From: Laccaria trichodermophora | Lineage: Eukaryota; Basidiomycota; Agaricomycetes; Agaricales; Hydnangiaceae | Direction of reading: 5' to 3' | NCBI GenBank assembly: GCA_018417955.1 | Contig: JACTVC010000005.1 | Span: 1,116,001 to 1,180,000 of the forward strand | DNA length: 64,000 nucleotides | In this document: positions 55,691 through 64,000 of the stretch, piece by piece | How the letters are laid out: every line of letters starts with the position of its first letter | Position numbering within the stretch: position 1 is the stretch's first letter | Made by a program: the position numbers and the translations under genes | Notes under the pieces: generated by a model | Told to the model about the DNA's origin: nothing | What the model saw: the letters and a program-made list of their open reading frames with translations, nothing else | Databases searched by the model: none

Positions 55691-58290
55691 TCTAGAAAAG
55701 CCAATTTGCGTGAGGGGCGCGAGCTGTCCAACGTGCTGGGAATTGAAAGAAAGTTGTTATTTTATTTGGAATTCAAATGTTTCGCATTTGAAATTATTTT
55801 GAACACCGGCGCGGTCTGGACTCTTTGCAATTGCTTGTCTGCACATGTCTTGCCTATGATCAACATACCAGCCAGCTGCAAGTTCTCTACATCGGCAGAC
55901 CTACACAAGCTTCCGTTCAGCATGGACAAACAATAAATTATTCGCCTACCCGATAAGTTCGCACTAGACCTGGCGGCTACAGTCATTGATCTCAAAGCAG
56001 ACGAAACCAGAGTGGCATGAGCTCCTGGAGCCTCGAAGCTCGCTCACAGATTTTTTCGTGACCTGAGGATGATCACCAATCGAAACATATTGTCCACCGT
56101 GACATAAATAAAGTTGCAAGGTCGACTTGAGAGGGCGAATGTCTTGCGACGAGCTGCTTTTGAGCACTGGTTATCGTCGATTCTTCATTCAGGCCGTCTG
56201 CAAGACGTCATTCAAATATTCAGGAGTCTTCTGGGCCTGCGGGTTGGCGACGTAGTGAAGCAAAGGAGACTCTCAAGGGGTTGAAAAAAGAGGAGAGGGA
56301 AGGCAGATTCTTCGAAGGCTCGGCGCGGCCTTTTTTTAGTGGGCTATCCCGAAGTCTTCTGGATCAGACACCGTCGACACCAGCTATGTCTCGAAACTCT
56401 TCTTGACGTTATTGTGTTTTGGCGGGGCGAGATTGGAATGGTTATGCAGGTGAGCACATTATTCACTTTACTGTCATGTCCCGGCGACGTTGATCACACA
56501 GGCTTCTTGAACTATGGCGGCTTCTGAGGTTGTGCGCCCATAATTGCCAGAGGTCTTGGATCGCGCCTTTTGATGGTGAAACTCTTCTTGTGAGGACTTG
56601 CGTCTTGCTGAGCGGGGACTCATCACACACACGAGCCTATGACCTGCGTTTAGCATTGTCATACTAACAATTGGGTTGATGAAGGAGGCCGCTGACTCAC
56701 GCGCTTTTTATAATTGCGCCCTGTGACGGCGGGTCACGTCACGTGGTTCCCGACGTCGGAGCGTCGGTCAACTGACTCGAGTCACTGGATGTCGCAGCCG
56801 AGTTTGCGTGACAATTGACGCCGCAAAGGTGTTTGCTTGAAATAGACCATCGAGTTGTTCTGCGGAGAATGCTCCTTTTGTGGAGTTGGTCACTATTCTT
56901 GTATGCGAGCGTGCAGCTTTTGCCGTTCGAAGTCGAGAACTGACATACTTCCTGCCATTCAGGTCATGAAGTTTATCGATGGTGCATCCGGCTTCTTGAG
57001 CATGATTGGTTCATTATTGAAATGGATTCGGCCTAGTGGTGATACATGGGAACGTTCCTTCGGCGATAGTCCCACTGTATGTGACGGGCTTTCGCGCCTT
57101 GCGGACTGAATACAGGACGTACATGTCCAACGTGGGTTCCACCAGCCAGTAACTCCTGCACCCGCAGCAAAATCTTGCTTTTCTTTCCAACGCACGACAT
57201 TGCTGGGTCACCTGCGACCCTCGACAATCACTTCCAGGTTCGAAAGAAGGGACATTATTCCCGTCATATCAAAGTTAACTTGCTGGACTTGGGAATAGCT
57301 GAGGTATGCAGGAGGACTTCTATCGTGAAACAGGGGACCTGCGGCATGAAGCTTGAAGGATGGTCGATGTTTGTGCAGTACAAATCTGGAGGGCAGGGAA
57401 ATTTAAGCTCAGGGACCCTCAAAGTCAATTTTCCAGCAACCACCAACATTGACGAGGTCATAGCTTGGTGGTAACGCTCATTCCTCCGCCCGGCTCTTTC
57501 ACCACTGGATCTACACGCCGTTTGTTCGGTGAGGACCTCAACTATGTTCCCACATAGGCGCCCACTTCCGACGTTCACTCTCGCATTGTCGTCTCTCCCA
57601 AAACCAGACTCATTGGATGGCCGACGAGATTCTCAAAGAGACATCTTTTCCGGTTATTACGCGTCCCTAGTAGTTCCTCGAGACTTAATGGTGTGTCGTT
57701 CGCGTGTTCTCATCCGCTAGCCGGTCTAATTGGTTCCTGCAGCGCACTGTACATCCTCAATCTTGGAACGACTGTGGCTTTATTATTCCTCCCGTTCGTT
57801 GTCTGCTCGACTTCCTTCGTCACGTCCTGACCTCCTTCAGTCTAATGTGTTCATACTGGAAGATGAACTTGAGACAGAGACACTCTTCGATGATCAGGAC
57901 GAACGTCTTTCTGTTTACTCAAACTCGGACCGTGGGATTGGGTGGTGGCGGCGAATGACCCAAGTACGCTATTTATCCTTCTACATGCGCCTGTGCTTAC
58001 TTCCATTGCACGGAAGATCTATTACAGGCTTCTCCGTCGTAATTGTCGAACTCATTAAAGCGGAACTCGACATATTTGGCCGTTGTTTATCTTGAAAGGT
58101 TCCATATTCAAAGCGTCTTGACACACCCATATCTTGCGTTGCTCAACACCATCACTATTACTATTAGATGCAAACATCCATAAAGTTCTTCTCACTGTAT
58201 CATATTACACAATCCATTTCTTTCAACAGTCGATTGCAACAGCTCTAGGTATCATCGTCCTCGCTCTCGTTTCTGTACTCTTCATCCGAG
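55690..58290. repeat. Segmental duplication, unit B
   Basis: Counterpart of 51370-53960 in direct orientation about 4.3 kb away. It runs without a break into the 3' end of the intact F-box gene at 58245, whereas unit A ends in a fragment of that gene. Unit B is therefore the likely source and unit A the copy. Confidence 0.8.
57544..58058 (+). CDS. Small three-exon gene of unknown function, paralog B
   Basis: Exons 57544-57690 (147 nt), 57841-57963 (123 nt) and about 58017-58058 encode roughly 103 residues: MFPHRRPLPTFTLALSS, RDSQRDIFSGYYAS, ILEDELETETLFDDQDERL and GIGWWRRM. Same exon lengths, phases and intron positions as paralog A; protein identity is well above that of the introns by eye, which suggests purifying selection. 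The 3' end is 187 bases from the convergent F-box gene. No known family. Confidence 0.6.
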
Positions 58291-59627
58291 CTGTCACTGT
58301 CTTCCTCCACACCCTCCTCCGAATACTTGATTTCGCTTCCAGTTGCTGCGAAGCGACTCGCTATGGCTCTAGTAAGGGAATTGTTCTCTGGTGGCCATAA
58401 TGGGATGTTGAGCGTTATGCTTTCCAGTTGAGGCCAAGCCAAAGGTAATTGCTGGGGTTGAACGTCAGGACAGGTAGGAGGGTCGAAACCGTTGGTGTTG
58501 AGTCGTCCGAAGATGTCATCATACCACCCCGACCACTCAAGTAGTGTAAAATGTTTGAGCAGGGGGAAGGACGTGTAAAATTCTTCGGGAATACGATCTC
58601 CCAAACTCACGTCACTTATCTTCAGAGAGGTCACTTTGGGGTATTTTGGAAGGGAAGTTTGTAAACACTCTTCCGTGAAGCTGCAAAGTTCACCGATGTT
58701 CGAAACGAAAAGGCTCTGTAATTTCGGAGTAGACAGGAGGCTGCAAAGACGAGCGGTGCGGAATTCATCGAAAGGTGAGATTTCGAGACTCTGCAGTGAA
58801 GGGAGAATGGTAGTTGGGTAGTCGGCGTCATCTTCAATGATAAATGCGACTTCTCTGATTAACAGTTGCTGGAGGCCTTGACTCGTCAGCAGGACATCAC
58901 GAAATGTGAGGTAGGGCAATTCGGTGGCAAGATGGCGGATATCAAGGCATGTAAGGTTCTTGATGCCTTGAAGAGTCGTCCAAGGAAACGGAACGCGTCG
59001 TATTCTGAGATTTTTCAGAGCGATTGGCGCGGACTCCTTCAAAAGAGTCTGAAGCCGAGGATATTTTTCATGCGTCGTGGGCGAGTAATCACGTTGGATG
59101 AGCTCCAAAGACTCAATATGATGCACCCACTTCACGCTTTGGGGCATTACCGCAATGAGAAACTCCATCCAACGGTGTGCGCCGGCTTCGAAACACACGG
59201 TCCGCCACCTCGAAACACAGTCCTGAATGAGGATCATGAAATCTACGCCGTCCTCTTCGTTCAGATTATCAAAAGATTTATCACAGGCCACGTAGACGTT
59301 GAGAGGGCAATCTTTGGATCGTTTGATGTAAGCCTTAGCCCGTTGCATTCGCGACGGCGACGGTATGAGGCGTACTTTTGTCCAGAACGTGGGTGTGTTG
59401 ATAATCAGTACACGCCATTCACGGCAAACGTGAGAAATGGTGGTCGCGCATAGCCAATTCTCCCCAGATCTCACGTCAATTGGTTCTCGGAACTCCGAAA
59501 AGATTGTTAGGAGGACATCGTCTGGAAGTGTACAAACTCCGCATAAGTTCGCTGTGAGGACGACGAAAAAGTTATTTGTGGTTCAGGAGATCTTAAATCT
59601 GCCCTACTTACCTTCCCTCCCCGTCAT
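58245..59627 (-). CDS. F-box protein with leucine-rich-like repeats
   Basis: A 16-nt first exon (59612-59627, MTGRE) is joined by a 60-nt intron to exon 2 (58245-59551), giving 440 residues. The F-box is at the N-terminus: LPDDVLLTIFSEFREPID followed by SHVCREWRVLIINTPTFWTKV. The rest has irregular Leu-rich units (SLQSLEIS, KLQSLFVSN, KVTSLKISDV, QLESITLNI) and an acidic tail (EEDSDSSDEEYRNESEDD). F-box proteins recruit substrates to SCF ubiquitin ligases through Skp1; this plan is a very large family in agaricomycetes, so the substrate is unknown. The tiny first exon was chosen because it supplies the only in-frame ATG upstream of the F-box with a good GTAAGT/CAG intron. Confidence 0.85.
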
Positions 59628-59880
59628 CGTTGGCTAAACTCGCGAGGGTGCTTCATTTTGAAATTGGTTCGCGTTATTTGTAGGTGTGTGGAACGGAGGG
59701 TCTATACTTGCACCACCTCGAAGTTCGACCCTCAAGACCTCAACGTTCAACGTGCAACTACAGTAAGTGAGACTACTCTGGTGCATTCAGGCGTTAATAC
59801 TTATTGTATTCAGGAAATAAGCCTTTCCATGGTCTGTGTCATAAGCCCGAAAATGAGGGTTTCATAGTCAACCATTTTAA
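59628..59880. promoter_or_regulatory. Divergent promoter between the F-box and phosducin-like genes
   Basis: About 250 bases separating two divergent starts. Short frames here have no domain. Confidence 0.4.
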
Positions 59881-61044
59881 ATGCAGTACGCTGATATAGA
59901 AGCCCTCGTGCTTTCTGGAGAGTTGTTTAATGGGCGTTCCCGCTCTTCATCACCGGCACGATCTCCCTCACCGGATGCAGGATGGCACGATGACGAACTG
60001 AACGAAGAGGAGCAGAAATATCATGACCAGGGCCTTGATTATGACTCCGATACAGCGAGAAGGGATGCGATAAGATCACAGAAGCAAACAGAGGCGCAGC
60101 CAGAGTCGATTGGGATGGGTCCAGGTCGGACAGGGGTGAAGGGTGTAATAAGAGACCGAAATGAAGTCGCAAATATTCGACGAGAAAAGAGGGCTCAAGA
60201 AATGGAGGATTTGCGGCGGAAGATGGAGGCAGGCAATCTAGGAGGGAAAACGTACTTGGAAGAGGAAAGGGAAAAGGCAGCCAGAGGAGAAACTGCCGAC
60301 AGTTTGGTCGAGAACGGGTTTAGGCAGGATGTCTTTGGGAGAAAACGACAGGGAAGATTTGGACATCTACGGGAAGTGGGATTGAAAGGATTTGTTGGAG
60401 CTGTCGAGCAGGAGGAGCGCGGAATTTGGGTGGTCATACACCTTTACGACCCCGTACGTTTTCAGTCTCATTCATCAGCCTACGATCTTAAGTTAATTTG
60501 CATTCCGCGAAGTCATTAGAACGCTGCTACCTCCTTGACGAGGTCCTTGCTCGCTTGGCACGCTCGTTCCCCGAGACCAAGTTTTTACGTGCTCGCGCGT
60601 CTGCACTAGGTTTTGCTTCCACATCTACATCATCAAGTAAGGTAGCGACTACAAGACGTCTCAAACCTCCCTTGGAGATCAACGAAGACGATCCTTACGC
60701 GGATGACGACGGGGACCAGGATGACGACAGCGACGAGGAAATCGTGGACGACGATGACGTGGATCTAGACGTCCTTCCAACAATGCTTGTATACCGTGAT
60801 GGGGAGCTTGTCCACAACTGGGTCCGGGTCGATTGGGAGGCAGGGAGAGGCGGCGTTGAAGAACTTCTGGATAAGTGCGGAAGCTCTTGTTGACCTTTGA
60901 TTGCAACGCTGATCCATTTCTAGAAACCACATATTATCACACAACTCTGCCGGTGGTAGAGATAATCTTGGTCTCACGTTCAGTGATAACGAGGGTGACT
61001 TCGATCTCATGTGGAGTGACGACGACGACATCAAGCACCTGTAG
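59881..61044 (+). CDS. Phosducin-like protein (thioredoxin-fold chaperone cofactor)
   Basis: Exons 59881-60453, 60513-60874 and 60924-61044 give 351 residues with all junctions in frame. The N-terminal half is charged and helical (ELNEEEQKYHDQGLDYDSDTARRDAIRSQ). The thioredoxin-like domain starts at FGHLREVGLKGFVGAV and runs through IWVVIHLYDP-SLERCYLLDEVLARLARSFPETKFLRA to LPTMLVYRDGELVHNWVRVDWE. An acidic insertion (DDPYADDDGDQDDDSDEEIV) lies inside the domain. The C-terminus ends DFDLMWSDDDDIKHL. Known role: phosducin-like proteins bind G beta-gamma and act with the CCT chaperonin in the cytosol. The third exon is preferred over a stop at 60891 because it keeps an acidic C-terminus usual for the family. 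Confidence 0.85.
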
Positions 61045-62066
61045 CCCCTTCTTATTTCCGAGAGTACCATTGATTTAAATGGGAAATTTACAGAACGATT
61101 TGCTCTGATGTTACGATATGCTGTCTCATATCACAAGCAGGCGTCTGCTTTTTAAACAGATAAGGACCTCTTTCTGTTATCTTTATGCTTGAGAGCATCG
61201 CGATTTTCTTGTCAATGCAAACCATTTAGCGAGACAAGTTCGACCAAACCCCGCCCCGAGTCACAACGGACTTCAACATCATTGCAGCTACTTTAGCTCT
61301 GGAAAGCCTCTCATGACTAAAAGACCTGAAACATTGGTAGCTGACCACAGTGAACAACATTACAGAATATCTTTCTTTTTCTCGAGTTCTAACTCTGCCA
61401 AAAATTATATTCTGAAGCCCCCAAGGTTGCTATCATTCAGGCATCCATCCATCAACACGAAGATTTCAGTATGATACCGACCCCGATTTATTCGCGTGTT
61501 AAGTTGCTGCATCCGACAGGAAAACCAGGGTACTGCTGGATAAAGATCGATGCTTATGGTGTTGAGCTCTGCTCTTCTCGCCGTTGACTTCCACCAGATA
61601 TATCTTTCGTTTGTCAACGTGAATTACTATTCCCGTGTATGGCCTACTAGTACACCTTTTCACCAACAACGAAATGTCGCATTTCCGTCAGGTTTCATGA
61701 AATTACGCGCTTGACCATCCAAATATTGATGTGACTCTCGATCCTTCTACCAACTACGCGAGGTCAAGAATGGTCTTCTTAACGATAAATTGTCGTCGGG
61801 GTCGAGTGTTGTTTGGGTCACTAAGGCTATCCCCAACAATATCCCGCATTGATTTTCCTGTCTTCAATTGCAGGTAGGAGGACGTCAAAAAGGATCCCTT
61901 CTTATTGTGGGGTGTCTGTCGACGGCATCCGATCCTTATCTTCGATATTGGGACCCGAGCTGTACGACGTTCGTTTGCGAGAATTTGTGTCATGACTATG
62001 TAATCCGTGCGAAGAAGTCTCTTTAACCGCTTGGAAGAAGCCTCTCGAGAGGACAAGTTTCTGCGA
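61045..62066. other. No gene recognised
   Basis: 3' region of the phosducin-like gene and the pseudogene at 62067. Frames up to 176 codons overlap the pseudogene in the wrong frame or lack domains. Confidence 0.4.
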
Positions 62067-63470
62067 CTAAAAAATATGGGGGATGAACAATGCCCACTGG
62101 ACAGTTTTGTACGCGAGAGGTGTAAGCGCTCGCAGCGAAGTGAACGCCTGGACGAGCAGCACCATCCGAGCCAATCCATAGAGGACGAATCCTGCAGCGA
62201 TCGAGTACTCCACCGCCGACTGCCAGAGGCTTTCGAACAACGAGGAATATGAAATGCACAGTAGGGCATTAAGCAACGGCACACAAGTGACGATCAAGGA
62301 TGCTGTCCGCCACAAGACACGTTCGACGTGCGAAGGGAAAGTAAATGCCCAGGCGATACAATGGATACTTCCAAAGACCACACCAAAGAAGGTACACACG
62401 AATAGGATCCTTAATTCCCATTCCCATTCGCGGTCAAATTTGTGCGCGTAGTAAGTGGGGACGCGGCTGTTATCTTTGATGTCGTCAACTTGCGTTTGCC
62501 ATGTCGCGGATAGGTTCTACAGCTGCGCGAATAGGGCGAAGAATTAAGGATAAAAGGATCCTGGGCCAAAATCCTTGCTTTTCGCTGTCCAACTTCCAGC
62601 TATACTGCGAAGCAGATTCTGCTGGACCAGGAAACGAGGGTTGGGGAGTCTTCGTGGCCTCCTTGTTGACCACCTCTTCTGGCATGTAGCCGTCCATATC
62701 ACTGTCAGCTCCTGCTGCCCAGGAAGGTGACCTACAACCGGCTTTGATTCCGTAGCCGCCTTCAAATATATGGTCACAGGACTCCGTACGTCGAGAGGCT
62801 TGTGCCACCAGAAGAAATACATCACTCCGTTCAAAGCCGCAAACGCCAACGTTACGAGCTCAAGTTCTGTTATGACGAGCCCTTGCACTCCACGCGCGAT
62901 GCATTGAATGATGAACCAAAACGTTTGGAATACCACCAAACTCTTAGAAAGCATGTCGCCCTTGCTCTTGTCCGCTATCTCTACTTCTGTGATAGAGGGA
63001 AAATCAATTTGTCCAGTCTCGAGCAAAACCTCGAATTCTTCTGGAGAAAGGACGCGAGGAGGGGTAATGTCCGTGCTGAGAAGCCTGAACCCTCCCATTT
63101 GGATGAAGAAACCGTGTTTTTGTCCATCCTAACCAGCCCTTGTAATTGAGAAGCGATTGAAGATTAGAGATGCCATACCCCTATCTTGGTACTTGTCCTT
63201 CAATTGCCTGGCACCAACCCATTGCCTCATCGCCCACAGGATAGTCATCTCTGGCGCGAGAATGGCATACGCCATCACCTGCAGCCGTCGTCGTGCAACA
63301 ATCCAGAAACTGTCCCCATCTGCAAGAATGTTAGGCTGCACAGCGAGCCAGGTACAGGCGATTATGGTGAAAAGGCAGCTCCAGACGATGTCCCGCGAAG
63401 ATCCACCAGCGTTGAAGATGATGGGACAATTATGAGCAACCTTCAGTCGACCCTAATTCAGATTAATCTG
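62067..63470 (-). pseudogene. Multi-span membrane protein pseudogene (agaricomycete expanded family)
   Basis: Blocks in order on minus: WSCLFTIIACTWLAVQPNI (about 63400), YAILAPEMTILWAMRQW, then after an intron WTKT/HGFFIQMGGF, LSPEEFEVLLETGQIDFPSI, FWFIIQCIARGVQGL, ELELVTLAFAALNGVMYFFWW, then ILRPIRAAVEPIRDM, PTYYAHKFDREWEWELRIL, and membrane segments to 62067. This is a common uncharacterised integral membrane family in mushrooms. The frame breaks three times: within WTKTHGFF (two bases missing near 63118), near 62710-62740, and after RDMANAS near 62487. The intact hydrophobic blocks between breaks suggest recent inactivation. The start codon is not defined. Confidence 0.75.
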
Positions 63471-63611
63471 GTTCGAGGCGGAGTTTTGATGGCTCCAAGT
63501 CGTTATGTAGATTCTTGTAGATTGCATTGAGGTGTTGAAATTACAATAGACCACGTTCGTTATTGGCAACGACGAGGTCGATGTTGATATGCGGTGGGAA
63601 GACGTGCCTGA

Positions 63612-63682
63612 TACTAGACCGGTGACCGTTCTGTATATGAAGGTACTTACCTGCAATATCATATACAGGCTGGTCACGAGCC
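63612..63682. repeat. Fold-back copy of the dispersed CAGGCTGGTCA repeat
   Basis: CTAGACCGGTGACCGTTCTG and its imperfect reverse complement ending GGCTGGTCACGAGCCTAG are separated by about 17 bases. Homologous to ends of the repeats at 26780 and 34145-34195. Confidence 0.7.
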
Positions 63683-64000
63683 TAGATCTCTCTTGCTCTC
63701 AGGCCATCTCAGGCCCAGCTACCTTTTCTTCCACTTGCATGTGTTAGCTCCCTTCGACAAATCTATGACTCGCGTTCAGCGTAACGGGTTTGACATCGTT
63801 TTCAGCTACGATAATGGCAACATGTCCAGCTAATGTCAAAAGTCTGGCCAACCTCGGCCGATATAGCTTCCGGAACGCAAGGACAAAGTTCCAAACAATC
63901 TTTGAGGAAGCCACCTTGCACGATATTTCCGAGTCGCGATGGCTTACCAGTCCCATAGACAACATTGCAGATAATGTTATTACCCTTTACGACATAGCAA
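63683..64000. other. No gene recognised at the right edge
   Basis: Open frames on minus (63744-63965) and plus lack domains; a gene may start beyond the window edge. Confidence 0.3.

Noticed and set aside
58866..59453. 195-codon plus frame
   Set aside because: Antisense of the F-box protein coding sequence, which has a recognisable F-box and intron.

Overview
The window looks like nuclear DNA of an agaricomycete (mushroom-forming basidiomycete). Introns are short (about 43-60 nt, GT..AG). The recognisable single-copy genes are fungal: an Erf2-type DHHC palmitoyltransferase, a Zn2Cys6 transcription factor, an F-box protein, a phosducin-like protein and a GPI-anchored heme peroxidase. The mobile DNA includes a KDZ transposase with a CxC2 cysteine cluster beside a TET/JBP-type dioxygenase, a pairing described from basidiomycete genomes. 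No rRNA, intact tRNA or CRISPR array was seen.

Layout. 1-4541: N-terminal part of a Helitron replicase (minus, runs off the left edge). 4.5-8.5 kb: minisatellites and no credible gene. 8.9-25.5 kb: a large composite KDZ locus holding a TET/JBP-like 2OG-Fe(II) oxygenase (+), a small coiled-coil accessory protein (-), the KDZ transposase (-), a chromatin-like charged protein (+), an FxF-repeat protein (-) and a cysteine-cluster/coiled-coil protein (+). That last gene seems to be broken by a 1.95-kb TIR element with CACT termini. 25.5-40.2 kb: a repeat landscape with a hAT-like MITE, a 5.9-kb CACTA-like element containing a fold-back array, two TA-flanked MITEs, and two 987-bp copies of a TIR element in perfect inverted head-to-head array. 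40.3-50.3 kb: ordinary gene-rich chromosome (transcription factor, ERF2, peroxidase). 50.5-58.3 kb: tandem and segmental duplications carrying two paralogous copies of a small three-exon gene, separated by a LINE RNase H remnant. 58.2-61.0 kb: F-box and phosducin-like genes. 62.1-63.5 kb: a frameshifted membrane-protein pseudogene.

How the parts connect. The main candidate system is the KDZ-TET/JBP locus: a cut-and-paste transposase travelling with an enzyme family that oxidises 5-methylcytosine, plus accessory proteins with chromatin-protein character. The locus also carries a possible footprint of cytosine methylation. The stop codons that interrupt otherwise good frames are all TGA in contexts compatible with CGA to TGA, and the differences I compared at the outer ends of the 987-bp inverted copies are all CpG/TpG or CpG/CpA transitions. 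The TET/JBP gene keeps an intact frame and all expected metal and 2-oxoglutarate ligands while the neighbouring transposase carries a stop.
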